64,000 nt of DNA from positions 130,634,665-130,698,664 of the forward strand of contig NC_088201.1 in the NCBI RefSeq assembly GCF_037126465.1. Reading direction: 5' to 3'. Numbering within the stretch: position 1 is the first letter of the stretch; each line of letters opens with the position of its first letter. Source of the stretch: Ornithodoros turicata (taxonomy: Eukaryota; Arthropoda; Arachnida; Ixodida; Argasidae). Positions 10,621 to 23,389 of the stretch are shown piece after piece. The notes under the pieces are model-generated. The model ran no database searches, was not told the DNA's origin, and saw only the letters and a program-made list of their open reading frames with translations. Made by a program: the position numbers and the translations under genes.

Positions 10621-13600
10621 CGATCTTATGCAAAAATTATGTTTCATCTCAATTTAAGACAATAGAAGAAAGAAAAACAATCAGGCAATTTATGCAAAGT
10701 ATGTTCTTGTAAAACATAATACAGGAAGTGTACAAGCAATTATATCGTGGTGCAGCAGTTTAACCAATTACCAAATGAACTGAAATGTTTAAGGTATATA
10801 ACCAAAGTGAAAAAAGAAATAAGAAAATATGGAAGTTAGGGAGCTTCTAAAGCTCCATTCTCTTCTGAACTATGTATGAAATTGTTAGTGACATCTCCAC
10901 GAGAGTAATGACGTTCATAGAAAATACAGTGGAAAATTTAGACTGTTTAAGAATGTGTAATTAATTCTTGGATTTTCTGGTAATACTCAGAATTATGCCA
11001 TTGTCTTGATCCTGCGAACAATTAGGCACATGGCTTAAGCAGCAGCTTTTCTGATAATGATTCTAAGATGCAAAATAAAGATGGTTGTTGTTATTATTAT
11101 TACTGTACGATATATAATGGTTCTGCGTCCAGCCTCCAGGGGTGCCCAGAATGCTCTTCATGTACTCCCATTCAAAATGAGGCTGCCACATATGATAATG
11201 GTGTCGTAAAGTTAAAAAAAAACACTAATAATTTGAGGTTTGGTCACTGAGAGGACACTGTCTAGACTGGAAATATTACAGCCCATACACTTGGAGTATA
11301 AATAAATTTCAGCTGAAATACAACTATTTTTAGCTGATGGACAGCAGTGGTAGCAACTGAATAATGAGGTGCAGGAATTGGAGATAGCTAAAACCTGGGC
11401 CACCTAAATACAAGAGCAAAAGCAGGTTAGTGTAGATGCTATTTTATTTATCAGGATATAATAGCATATTTCTCAGTAAGGTGCGCCTACAAGAAAAAAG
11501 AAAGTAAAACAGGCAAGATGGCAACACTGCCATGCAGGAGCTGGCAGTGAGCCCATACCAGATTGTTGGACATTTAAAATAAACAAAATAAAGCAAAGGA
11601 CATTGGTTCAGGCACTAACAATTGCAACATAAGGCAGACTCATGTGGTCTAGTTAACGTTCGCTTCCGGAAAGGTTTGGATGCACCGGCGCTAAATTGTT
11701 TTCTTGACTTAGCTTTCCTGATGCGCTTTAAGGAAGTAATGTAATTGATTCCAGCGTGCAGAACCTGACAGCAAACGACAAAGCCAATGTATTTATTTGC
11801 AGGGATTTAGAAAACTGCAGTGAGCTTGCCGAGTTTGTTGATTACAATAAATTCGCTGACTGTTGCCGGAAGGAATGGCATAATTGTGGCCCACGTATTG
11901 CGTACGTGCCGAGAGAAGCAACTTTATTGCATCTCCCATAGACTCCCATGTATTGAAAATTTGACAAACTTTAATTCGCCAAAAATCAGTGGATCGCGTC
12001 CGGCCTTCAAAAATATGTAATTCCCTAGATAAACTCGTGGGGAGCGCGCCTGTACCTGTTTCAGGTACAAATTTAGCAAAGTTTACGACAACCCTGGGAA
12101 CAAAAATTCCCCATAGACTTCTCAAGAAGTGAATCCGCAACAGGCATAAAAACAAAACACACTTTTGCAACTCTAGCTCTGGAAGTATGACATCAGGTTA
12201 GGACAACAACACCAGAAACGAGTGTGCTGTTAGTTACGCTTCACAAACTTCACCGCAAAAAAAAAGGCTGATTCACAATATTGCATTTGCGGCTGTGTGG
12301 AGCATCATACCTCTGCTCCACCTGGAGATGTTTCACAGCAATGATTCGCTGTCAGTGGACATAACGTGCAAGTGCGACCGTAAACGCAGCAGTAGGTGCA
12401 TTCCGTTCACCTGCACTCCTTGCACCCGGTGTAAGAGGGTAGCAATTTTGCATTCTTTTTTGGTGTGCACAACCTGCACTCCCTGCAGTTATGCATTCAT
12501 TACACAGATCAAATTGCTCATTTTCTGAACCGAATCCGGAAAACTGCTGCACTGTAGGTGCAGCGCAGAACAAGCTGGTGGCATACATGGAAACGTGGCA
12601 GTGGAATGTGCACGCACATACGAGTCTTGCTGAAATTGAGAACGCTGTTGTCGAGGAGGAGGAGGATGTGATCCGTGTAGTCAAGTGTAGTTTTGCCTTA
12701 CATGGTAGACTTTTGCTGCGATTGTATTGTCTGCTCATAAAATAGTTCACATTCAAACATCTAATTCAGTCGACACGAACTCTGCTTTGCTGTTAAGCCA
12801 ACTAATCTCCAGAGATTGATCCGCCCAGGAGAGGAAGCAAGCCATCCACCCCTTGACTATTACAAAGACGCAGTAGTCACAAAATGGGCCATCTTCTGAA
12901 TGTGATGGGATGATGTCAGTGAACTGGTGAACGCAAGTGCTGGGCCCTGTGGAATAATTGAACTGTGTGCACCACGAGTCCAACTCATTGCCTCTCTCGT
13001 CTTGCTTACGTGTACCTCCGCTGCATGCGTAATCTACCTGTTAGTCTGTTGACAACTGTCGCAGGTCATCAGATGGCTGCCAAGCCTCAATGGGAATTTC
13101 TCCAAACCTTACTAAACTGTGTGATGAGAGGTATGGATGCATTGTGAAAGCACCATTATGGATGACTCAGCCTCATTTGCACTATTGCCATATTTTAGGG
13201 TTGCCATTCCATGCAACACATGGTGCAACACATATTTGCATGGCATGCTAAGATCTTGGCATTGTTGGTACCAGGTCGCAGGTTTCGGTGATTGACGTGG
13301 TTAAAGGGCTAAAATAGCATGTGTGCTCACTGATTTACCACGTATGGTGACCTGTACTCGCCTGTCAAGTACATATCCCAAGGTATGTTATCGTCGACAA
13401 AGTTTGTCACAGACAAGCCCTTGGCAGCACGCAGGTTCAGTAATAATTCATTCGGTTATTGATTATTCTGGTTTGTTAACATTATTTTGCATTTCGGGGA
13501 CTGAACGCCTCTTTGCAGCACTCAGGGCGCAGCTACACAAGAGCGGCCATTCTATTTGCACTGGCTCTACAGACGGTGGCAAGAATGGACCATCATTTTC

Positions 13601-13745
13601 CAATACTCTGGCCTTCATGTTGCCATGCCATTCAGTGTGCCAGCAGAATACATCTTCTTAGGGAGCATCACTTGTAAGACGAGTACAGAAAGGCTATCAG
13701 ATCAAAACTCAGTTGTTTCTCGGCATAAACGACTTTAATAACTTG
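10621..13745. other. Intergenic stretch, no gene supported
   Basis: Contains a short (TTA)n microsatellite near 11084-11103 and two spaced ACCTGCACTCC motifs (12409 and 12472) inside a cysteine-rich frame that shows no domain. The longest frames (up to 134 codons) resemble chance ORFs in AT-rich DNA. Nothing convincing was found. Confidence 0.4.
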
Positions 13746-13930
13746 GAAGAAGGAAGTCACTCAAAAGGTTAGCCAGCTGTAGGACACGGACTGGCTAACC
13801 TTTCCAGTGACTTCCTTCTTACATCGTTACTTTCTTGGGCAATTTGAGGCTTTGTATGTATTTGTCCCCTCTATGTTGTTCCAGCCTCAGGACATCAGTT
13901 CTCTCATGATTAATAATGTTTTTGGGAATA
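13746..13930. repeat. Fold-back pair of SINE tail fragments
   Basis: A minus-oriented fragment at 13746-13776 and a plus-oriented fragment from 13791 form an inverted repeat of about 30 bp with a 14-base spacer (arms end GGTTAGCCAG / CTGGCTAACC). The plus-oriented piece continues to about 13920 and matches, in the same or inverse sense, sequence flanking the tRNA-like unit at 16380-16560. It therefore looks like a 5'-truncated copy of that SINE family. Confidence 0.65.
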
Positions 13931-14029
13931 CGAAATACTGAGACTACCTACATACAGCTTAGAGTATATCCCTATTTGCAGCCGGGATACGTTATTTCGC
14001 ATTGACGTTGACCCTGGGATGGTGTGCAT

Positions 14030-14220
14030 TTATTTATTTGTTTCACATATTTAACATATAAGTATACATAGGTACCACTGCCGAGGGGTCAAGAGCAAAT
14101 GTTAGTCGAGACAACCGCGGTACCGAAAAAATATATTTAAGATTTAAGACATAATTAAACTTAAATTTAAGACTCAATTTAACGAGCATAGCGCATATGT
14201 GCATTTAATAATTTTCCTGT
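14030..14220 (-). repeat. LINE 3'-end-like fragment (minus strand)
   Basis: Begins with ATTTATTTATTTGTTTC, the inverse of an AAAT-repeat tail as seen at the 3' end of the LINE at 34557. The adjoining sequence is AT-rich and non-coding. This is a weak call based on the tail only. Confidence 0.35.
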
Positions 14221-16379
14221 AAGAATGTTTCGACCACAAAACTGTTTTTCTAAAGTAACACTATTTTTTTCGCGTTTAGGACAGAAATGTGAAGCATTTC
14301 TCTGCAAACTGGGATGTGGTCGGTTCGTGTCCTACCGGCGCTCGTGTTGCAGGATGTTTCCTCAGGGTTCTCAGACGAATATCGGCACAGTTCCCACTGA
14401 AGTCTGCCCTGGACGCATATTACATTTCCCCTGTTCTTCACTCCCTTGTGCTGTCCCCTCTCTATCTGTCCACGTCTGTACGATGCTCATAGTCGCAGTT
14501 GTTTCGCGGCGCTAACACCGTGAATTCATCAGTCGGTTTCCCGGATTCCAAGTTGCAACACGCTCTATATACTTTGCAAATGAAATCAGAGTATTTTGTT
14601 GCACTGTGCGTACGGTTGACTTCTCAAGATTGCCACATGGCATTTTTACATCAAAAGGCGGCGGTGACAGAAAACGTTGCTCATCTGGACTTCTTTGGCA
14701 TGATGAAGAACTTGCACCGTCTCTTATCACGGGTTCGCTCAAGACTGGACTTACATAGAGTAATATTCTTATTTTGCGTCGCTTTCGAACGCTCCATACA
14801 TGTAGCTTTCGTATTCTTCGTCATGGTAGGGTGCAGGGTATCGCCCTTGGTGATGAAACTCCCCAATCATGATTCGTTCGTCGTTATATTGAGCATCGTC
14901 CCCGGTTGCAGATAATCAGGAGCAAAACACGATTCATATTGTTTTGTTTCTGTGTTTCAATTTCTACAACTACACAGCAGCTACCCATAATAGTTCCGTT
15001 GGCAACTGTCCGCAGTTACTAGCAGACGCTTTATGATAATATCGTCAACAACGTCGAACATATTTTATGAGTGTATCAGTCACTCATCATTTATACTTGG
15101 ACTATGTTGCACACTAAGCAAAGGAAGCTGCACACCTACTCATAATCGAAATTGTACAAATGAAGCTTTAATTCACAAGTTATTCCACGCCGACAGCTTA
15201 AGCATTCGTCTGCTATAGTCAGGACAACGTCTTCGCTTAACAAAAAATCTATCATATGTATCACTTTTATGCTGTTTGACGTGTTCTGTACGACTGGGAC
15301 TTCACCCACACAGCTCAGCATATTCAGATAGCAATGAACGTCTAAAACGCCCTATGTAGCAATATTCCTGATTGGTAACATTCAACATTAGATCTCAATA
15401 TTAAAATTTGCTAAGTTACATGACCGCGCACAGTCATTCATTGAAAGGTAAAAACAACGCTACCATGCATGGAAAGCAAAGTGGGGGTGATAATACGCTT
15501 TTCTCTTTGACAAATATGGCTGTGCCACACCATGTTTGCTGCAGTGCAGTGCACATGGCTGTAATCCCAGATTCACAGCCCGGTCTTTCACATATTAGCT
15601 ATCTTCATCAAGGTATAGCCCGGCGCACGCGCCCCAGATCCACGCGCTGGCCTTACACAAACATACATTTCCAGACACGTAGTTCGTTTGTTGCTCTGAG
15701 TTACGCTCATGATGCACCAGCAAGTGTGCGAGAAGCAAATGTGTGCAATGCGGTTACTAACTCGGGGTACCTCACGTGATGCATAGTTTCGTGAAAGCCT
15801 ACCAGAGGCGATCCGATCGCGTATTGGTGAGATACAGTTTGTGTCATCTATCGCCAGGCAGATCTGCGGATTCGCGCGACAGCGGCCGATCAGTACACCA
15901 GTCTGTCTAGTTCATCATAACCCAGGTGAAATAAGCAAGACAAACAAGAAAAAGGAAGAGATATGTAATCGCAAACGAGATGGTAGGCATCAAAAAAGGT
16001 CATATCCAAGTTTCCTTTCATCGGAGTAAGAGTAAAGTCACGCAAACGCCCGTGATGTTTCTCGCAGCTCGATTGGAAATCGCCATTCTTCCGGAATTTT
16101 TGCTGGTGTTTGATGTGTTTATTACGAAATGGAGTGAACATATTATACGGTTGCTATTGGTAACACGTAATAAGAGGCTTCAACTAGGCAGCAACGACAG
16201 TCCTCGCAGTCCCACATGAAGGGTACACTTTGTAATAAGTGAGAGTCGGGGAAAAATTACAGGTTTTAGCACCTAAGCGCTCTAATGATTAATCCACGTG
16301 CACAACTTGTCTCTGTGACACGCGCATTACGTTATGGCATTTGAATTAGAATGCGTGGGAAGGCCTGCAGGTGCGAACA
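14221..16379. other. Intergenic stretch, no gene supported
   Basis: Several frames of 60-138 codons overlap on both strands in mutually inconsistent positions and none carries a domain or a splice pattern. No repeat or RNA was recognised. Confidence 0.4.
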
Positions 16380-16560
16380 AGAACGGAATATGAAAGAACT
16401 GATGTTCTGAGGCTGGAACAACATACAAGGGACAAATACATACAAAGCCCCAATCAGTTAGCTTACCTCAATTGGTAGAGCCCTGTACCGGCAATCCAGA
16501 AGATGTAGGTTCGAGTCCTACAGCTGGCTAGCCTTTTCAGTGACTTTCATCTTCCATCGT
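16380..16560 (+). repeat. tRNA-derived SINE with an inverted tail fragment in front
   Basis: A tRNA-like head (16457-16530) has an A-box-like TTACCTCAATTGGTAGAGC and a B box GGTTCGAGTCC (16508-16518), then a short body CAGCTGGCTAGCCTTTTCAG and a tail reaching about 16560. Upstream (16388-16450) lies the inverse of the tail sequence seen at 13840-13900. I infer a SINE family of the kind described in ticks, not a functional tRNA, because the head is followed by a non-tRNA body shared with other copies. Confidence 0.75.
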
Positions 16561-18224
16561 TAAGAACGGAATGTTAAGGATGAACAAACAAAATTTAGAA
16601 AAAGCGAAACAGGACTTTCGATCCCCTTCCCTTTGTAAAGGTAGCGGTTCAAGATGCTTTCTGTACTGGTCTTCCTTTGTCCAAGTAGGTCCTCCGGTCT
16701 ACTTCGTTTCCCTCAAGCTCAAGGTGATGCTAACCACTTCCATGTTTGCTTGTAAGAAGTACAATCTGGTATGTTGTGTTGTTTCTGTCTTATATGTGAA
16801 TAATACTTCTGAAAGTATGTATATAAATACTTATGAAATAGGTGGAAAGTGGTCTACCTTTCACATACTAAGCGCACAGGCGAGTGGGCGGGATGAAGAG
16901 CTTTTAGCAAGACTTTAATAGCAGTGAGGTGCTTGAAGAAGAGGTATTTTGGGGACAGGGTCGGTACTCTCAGGGAGTTGTGCTTCGATTATCTTGAGCT
17001 AGCTTTCAGTAGCCTCCTTCGAATCGTGGTGAGGATGCGCGCCATAATCAAGAGGAGGCTGGTGCCTTGAGTAAGTCGAGCACCCTCATACAGTGGGTTG
17101 TTCCGGAAAAGGAAATTTGCAATCCATCTGATAATTTCCATGTTATTTCGAACTGCATGAAACCATGAAAGTTGCATATCTCATGCAAGAAAAGAAATCG
17201 GGAAATGAAAACAAAAATAATGAGGAGTCTTACCAGTTGCTGTCTGTTATCTGTAGTACTGGAGCAAAATCTCGGCTTGAAGATGTGGTCGAGATGTCCT
17301 CGTCGGATTCGCCGTCAGAGGAAGTGCTTGAGTACCTAGACACCTATAGAAATTGTTGAATTTTGATTGTGGTGTTAACTGGAAAGTCAATGCTCATTTC
17401 CATACAAACTTGCTTGAGCAATGAAAGTACATTTATGCCAGGTAAACTGTTGAATCGCTCAAATCCATCAGTCTATAAGAAACGAAATGAGACGACTCAG
17501 GAGAAAGGACGCAAGTATTCGAACCTGGGCCTTCTGATTTCCGGTCAGACATGAGATATAAGAGTTCATTGATTGTTGGGTGTCTGGAGGCTTATGTGTT
17601 CGTATTTGTCCTTAAATGTAGCCGGCCTCAACTAATTCCCGTTGTTTAGCCTCATCAACGTTCAGAGAAAAATATTGCGATGCAACTATACTTACCAGGT
17701 CATGGCAATTGTTCGAACGTTCTTCGAAAACGGACGCAGAGCTACAGGATGAGATATATGGATCCTGAACAGGAGAACTTTGAAAGGGAGATACACCACG
17801 ATGCACCACATCCTCGCAACTTGCTGTTGACAGCGACTGGCTTGTCTTGCATCCTTCGTCATCTTGAAAGCGAGTGTGTCGTGTACTCCTCGAACTGTAT
17901 TCCCTTCTTTTTCCAGTGCCGGATCATACTTCTAGGTACATCATTGTCTGTACTTCGTTCCCAAGTACGATATCTCATTTTAGGCATCGTTGGGGACAAT
18001 GGTCAAACACTATGAACCCCTGCCTTGAATCGCGAGATCGGCACATCTGACTGTGGCACTGACACCATGTGCTACTGGTGGTACTTTCTACCTTCGACGG
18101 TTTTTTCCGCAGGTGTCGCACTTCGTTAACTTAATTCTTGCGTCTTCTCACAACCTCCTTCTAGTATCCAGGTGTTCTTTCACGTCAACATCCACGAACG
18201 AGAAATTATAATTATTTTTCAACA
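16561..18224. other. Intergenic stretch, no gene supported
   Basis: Frames of 60-115 codons exist on the plus strand, but none shows a recognised domain or consistent exon borders. Nothing else was identified. Confidence 0.4.
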
Positions 18225-18483
18225 TGCCTGATTGTAGAGTGCCACAGTATCCGAACAGGGCACAGGCGAGAAGTGCGTCTTATGTAAAACTGATTGCACT
18301 GGACAACTCTGGTACTCTACAGGCGTCTACAGGATATAATGTGTTTTCCAAGCCAACCTAATTACTTTCTTCTTGATTGCTTGTTTGCTGTTTCTGTGTG
18401 GCGCCATTTGTAACTCTTTCAATTTTCTGGTTTGTGTGTAATCTTCACTGCGATGCATTTTTCCTAAAATGGCCATGCATAAA

Positions 18484-20639
18484 TGCGCTAGATGTGAATC
18501 CCGTCGAAACCATCGTAGACGTGGATGTGGGATTAAATATACTGCGCAAACCCCAAAGCGTGAAGGACATGAAAGGCCAGATATTACTTGTAAAATGGAA
18601 TGAGGAAGCAGATCCTACTGAGGCTTACATTGTGGCTGCAGGTGAGTACTTCCTTACTTTAATATTTTCTGGATATTGAGTGCATTTTGTATACGCGTCG
18701 GAATCTCGGCAGAATAGCCGCCGCAATAGACCTGTTTGCAAGCGCAGATGTTCTATGTCTAGTCACAGGATCCACACATTTCCAGAAAGGAAATACGTGA
18801 AATGTCTACAGACATTTCACAGACATCTGACAGACGATCTAGGACGATCTGACAGACAGACGATCTAGGTCAACTAAATACTATGTTAACACAGAAATTG
18901 AGGAGGGGGTCAGGACATCCTGACTCCCCCCCGTCTATATTTGCCCCTTCCTGGCTCGATATCCGCATGCTTTACATAAAATTGATAACAAACATGGTAG
19001 CCAGCTTTTCGTGACAATACCAAGCACACATAATTTTAATAATGCAATATGAGATGGGCTCGACGTGGAGTGACCAACACATGAAGTATTTTTCATTCTG
19101 CGACCTCCCAACAAAGTTAAGGTGTGCTTTGGTATTATGCTTCTGTGCAAATACTGCAAGTTTGAGCTGGTTGATATAATTTGTAAGCTGGTGTTGCCAT
19201 CACACATTCATCTGCTTCAAGATATTTTTTTATTCGTCTAGCTCTAGGAACACCAGATGTCACTCTAGGCTTGCGAAAAAATTCCGGAAAGCACAGCAAA
19301 AGCGTGGTAAGTTTCTGTTCTGCTATATGGCATTCCCCATAGTCTGTATTTCAAATGGGTATCACTTTTAGAAATGTCCAAGATAATGGAGGACATCATC
19401 ACAGCAGCGTCATCGCAGCAGGCTACTGCGACATGCACTGCAGCAAAAATAAGCAACATGCCCCCTAGTTGTCCAACCCAGGAAATTGCTTTTTGTACAG
19501 TGCACCAGCTCGCTTGTACTGTACGGGACACAGTTGTCTAAAATCTGCAGCCTATGGTAGAGCAGACCCCTATCCGCGATGTTGCGCACGAAGAATCTAT
19601 ACCAATACAGTCTCCCAGGTAAGCCCACGCACCGCCACCTGTCGGGAGAGAGAACCATCGCATACTCTGCGGCATCGACTAGGGAGAGCAGTTGAGCAGA
19701 ACCTCCCCTCAGGGAAGCTATTGCTATGATTCATTTGTGTGCGACATTGGCGATAGGGGATCGCTCCGCTACGGGATGGAAATTTTGGACAACCCTGTCC
19801 CGAACAGTACTATTTTGATGTGCTCAGTGGTGTTTAGTTCCATCACATATCTCTACCATTCATTGGTTTGCTTGGGTTGCAAAGAGTGGACTGTAAAAAT
19901 GTGATCTCTGTCTGGCTATATAATCATGTTATCGTTTTGCAGGAGGACATTAGATCAGGCGCGTGATGCAGGTATGCAGCACAGAATAGAGAGATGAGCG
20001 AATGGAGATGGAACAAAGTATGTTGGTGCCGGTTCATGTTCTCCTTTGAAGATAAACCAAAGACAGGAGAGGGCATGAGGAAAATAGACAAAACACTGGC
20101 TCTGCACAACAGGCAACAAAATTTACTTGCGACATTTATGCAGGCGTCCTGATCAGACCAGAAAACAGAAATTGAACGGATCCGAAACCAGCCTTTTATG
20201 TCTTCGTTGCGCTTTTTTAGCATTCCAGTATAGGACCCCCTCTGACTGTTCCAAGCATTGTTATAAGCAGGGATGTTTCCTGCAACAGGCACAGGGTGTC
20301 TCTACTGAAATGCTAAAAAGCGCAATGATGACATACAAGGCTGGTCTCAGATCTGTACTGTTTTTGCTTTCGGGTGTGATCAAAACACCCACATAGCCGT
20401 AGAACCGATGCAGTTCAATTTTGATGCCTGTTGTCTGTTTCCGTCATCTTCTCATTTGTAGATGCTGTCTTTCACTAATATACATTTTTGAACATGTAGG
20501 TTAGCACATCCTCTGATGAGGGCTGCGTTTTTTCAGAAGAAATGGTAGGTCGGACTCTTTATGGCAGGGCATGTAACGCACTTAAGACCGCAATACTGAA
20601 GCTAGCAGTCGACAAGACAAGGCGTGAGTCGGTTCTTGG
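18484..20639 (+). other. Possible fragments of an unidentified multi-exon gene
   Basis: Four coding-like blocks lie on the plus strand. Block 1 ends GQILLVKWNEEADPTEAYIV at a GTGAGT donor (about 18640). Block 2 (about 19246-19301) reads in a compatible phase and ends at GTAAGT. Block 3 follows a CACTTTTAG acceptor (about 19371) and contains MSKIMEDIITAASSQQ. Block 4 (20502-20639) reads VSTSSDEGCVFSEEMVGRTL and then ALKTAILKLAVDKTRRESVL before a GTACGT donor. Blocks 1 and 2 join in frame, but blocks 2 and 3 do not with the obvious sites, so this may be a decayed gene or a wrong model. I do not recognise the product. Confidence 0.3.
20170..20362. repeat. Imperfect inverted repeat, arms ~85-90 bp
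   Basis: The left arm (about 20170-20262) contains ACCAGCCTTTTATGTCTTCG and TTAGCATTCCAGTA. The right arm (about 20279-20362), inverted, gives ACCAGCCTTGTATGTCATCA and TTAGCATTTCAGTA. The loop is short. It is probably a fold-back of a dispersed repeat; element family unknown. Confidence 0.65.
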
Positions 20640-20640
20640 T

Positions 20641-23051
20641 ACGTGCACCTGACAGTGTTATTAATAATGTCTTCCTAGGCTATACTAATTTGTCTAAATG
20701 TTAACAGCATCTACACAACCACGGAGGGGCTTCTCTTATCACATTGAATACATCATCCAATTACTGCCTGCTGGCTGTCTTCATAAGGCAAACATCAGTA
20801 GTCTGAAGGGTGACGCATGGAGGCACAAATGCACACAGCAGAATTGATAACTACTCCTTTTGCATCCAGTCTTTTATGTTGAGCTCTGAATGTAAGTAAT
20901 CTTTGCAATGCAACACAGCTCGTAGCATGTGAGGTTTTATAGCATTACTGCTTGGGCATTGATGCCTCTCCTGCGCCATTTTGCACCATATCTTCTCCCC
21001 ACAGAGCCCATACACTCTAAATCCTGTGACGGACATGTGCCTGTTAAAAAAAGTTCGCTCAGAAAGTGCAGCCGGCACACAGCCGTAACCGTCTGGAAAC
21101 AGCCGTAACAGTTATCAAATAGCAAGCACAGCGATCCCCATCCCAAAATTTCAGCTAGTACAAAGCATGGTAAGCATTGGTATGAAACGGCTTTGTGACC
21201 GCTGAATAATATGTGCGCCTCCTGAGCCGTGTACTGGTGTGCTTGTTGAATAATGCGTGTGCCGGTTGAATATGTGTACCTTCGTCGGAGCGTACTACGT
21301 TGCTCCGCGCTCCGCCGGTGAGGGGTGACATGGCACCGCGTATTCTTACGCAGTACATTCTTCTGTGCTTTCTTGCCCGTTGTCTGCGCTGCAACCTCGC
21401 CTTTGAGAAGGATGATAACCGCGTTTTTTAAGTACGGGTTTAATGTTTGCTCAAGGTAACTCAACCTAGCTGTGACGCATCGTACGACGCCTGCGTTTTA
21501 CTTGTGGGTAACCATCGAAGTACATCCTGTTGCAGACGGTGGACGCATTAAAAATGGCGGCAGAAGAGGATCGGCTACATCGGTGAAGTGACGATGTACG
21601 TACATTACAAGCGAGACTAATTGTATTGTTTCGTTATAGGTGAGCGTGGGATTGTATCGATTGCAAGCACGGAGCTACAAAATGATGTACTATTCCAGCA
21701 TTCACGTTGGAACAATACCAGCGTGATATTCACTTCGGTTTCTTTACAGGTTGTTTCCTGTCTCAACGGTCACACATACGTGTGCAAAACTGCTTCTCAC
21801 GTCGAAGCGTGTCTGGTGCCACTTGCTTGGAGAATTGTTCGACGGCCATTTCATTTGAGGAACGGTCGTGTTCGTCACTAAGGATGATCTTGATTGAGCA
21901 TTGCAGTGCCAGCCTGTTCGAAGTTTCGAGGATTGTGTGTTCGATGTTTGGAGGACTGCCTGGTGTATCGGATGGGTTATGTGTCCGTGCAACGTGTGCT
22001 CCATCCCTTACAAAAATATTGAGGTTCAATTGAAACTTTATTGACTTGTGTCAACGAACCTTATGGTTATTCTGTTGAAAAGTATAAGCACTTCCATTGA
22101 GGGATCGGTTGACTCCTTATTGCCAACTGTTGAAAAGTGGCCACCGTGTGCTTTATCTGAAATTCTGTTGAGCTGTACCTTCTGAAATCCTATGGAGCTT
22201 TTCAGACAGAAAGGCTATGGCTTTTCTATTGAGTATACATTAAAATTAAATACGTGCTGCTGTTTCTGCAAGCCAGTCTAAAGAAGCGTAGCAAATTAGC
22301 ACACAGGAGACAACAATGAGATACACAGTTACTTTATTACATTCTTTATACAGTATTGCACACTGCCCGTGTGTTACACTTACGTACTCAGTAATATCAC
22401 AGCATTATAAAAACATGTCCTACAGATGACATGAACGTTGAGGGTTTGACATCCACATCCCCTTCCCTTTCACTTACTTCATCTCCCGGGCCAAGAATGA
22501 TGAATGATGCATGAATGATGCAAGGCTATTTTTTATGTATGCCACACTTGCTTGTGGAAATTTGCTGCATGTGTAGCCTATCATTCCCAGAAATCCGGGA
22601 CACGGTTTCTTAAAGTTGGCTTGACCGGCGTACTCGCAGCCCTCCATTGAAGCAATGCATTCCACCTGCTTTTGTTAGAATATCTGCTGACGCTGAGCTT
22701 TAGAAAGAAAAGCCCACACATGGGTGTTGCTGTGAGAGGCCCATCGATGGTGTACTAGTGGAATGGAAGCGCAAGAGCGTCATAGTTTTGTTCCTGGAGG
22801 ACTTATTTTCGCCGTGTTGGCTTCATGGCAGAATGCACTGGTGTGCTATTTTTGTTGTACTTGGCTAAAACAATGGGTTCTTCGGAAAAAGCGCATGTAG
22901 GACATGAAAGTTGAATTTGTCTTGTACGCTTTGCAACTTTGTGCGCTGTTGTGGGACGCTCCTATTTTGTTCCCACGACAAAAGAAGTATTGACAAGCTC
23001 GGTGTGACTTGCGAAGCGTCTGTACCTTCATTCCTCAAGGGATCACACATG
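20641..23051. other. Intergenic stretch, no gene supported
   Basis: A minus-strand frame at 22474-22665 has an acceptor-like CTAACAAAAGCAG in front and stays open for 63 codons, but has no domain I know. An inverse AATAAA-rich stretch at 22330-22350 could be its poly(A) region. Evidence is too thin for a gene call. Confidence 0.35.
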
Positions 23052-23118
23052 GCATTGTTGGCTTAGTGGTAAAGATGCTGGTCAGTGCTTTCGGGGTTCG
23101 TGGTTCGATCCGCGGTGT
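23052..23118 (+). repeat. tRNA-like sequence (SINE head or tRNA pseudogene)
   Basis: An A-box-like TGGCTTAGTGGTAA (23059) and a B box GGTTCGATCC (23102-23111) lie at normal pol III spacing, followed by T-runs. The acceptor ends do not pair well (GCATTGT against GGTGTGT), so a functional tRNA is unlikely. Confidence 0.5.
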
Positions 23119-23164
23119 GTTCTTTTTTTTCTTCTTTTTCTCCCCTTTTTTTTTTTTTTTTTTG
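23117..23164. repeat. T-rich low-complexity tract
   Basis: A run of T with a few C bases follows the tRNA-like unit and may be its pol III terminator region or tail. Confidence 0.8.
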
Positions 23165-23389
23165 AGGTAGTTTAACAGAGGTAAGTATGAGAGTAACGGC
23201 AGGGCGAGAGCGTCAGAGTTTTGGCTTAATAATGCTGTACTGGATCTATATCACACTGCATGGCGTTCAGTTCGATTTAGTTTCCCTAATGCTGTGCGAC
23301 AGCCTGTGCAGTTAATATGTGAATAGCAGATGACTTCTCCTTGCACTCCCACTTACTTCACCGCTACAGGAATCCCCGTTTTGCACAAT

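Noticed and set aside
12352..12756. 134-codon minus-strand frame
   Set aside because: Low-complexity Ser/Thr-rich stretch from a repeated GAGGAG tract, overlapped by equally long plus-strand frames.
18798..18821. Short palindrome GTGAAATGTC..GACATTTCAC
   Set aside because: Arms of only 10 bp beside simple GACAGAC repeats; could easily be chance.
19924..20292. 122-codon minus-strand frame across the fold-back
   Set aside because: It reads through one arm of an inverted repeat; the other arm gives a related frame, so it follows the repeat and is not evidence of a gene.
23052..23118. Functional tRNA gene
   Set aside because: A and B boxes are present but the acceptor stem does not pair and a T-rich tail follows; treated as tRNA-like repeat.
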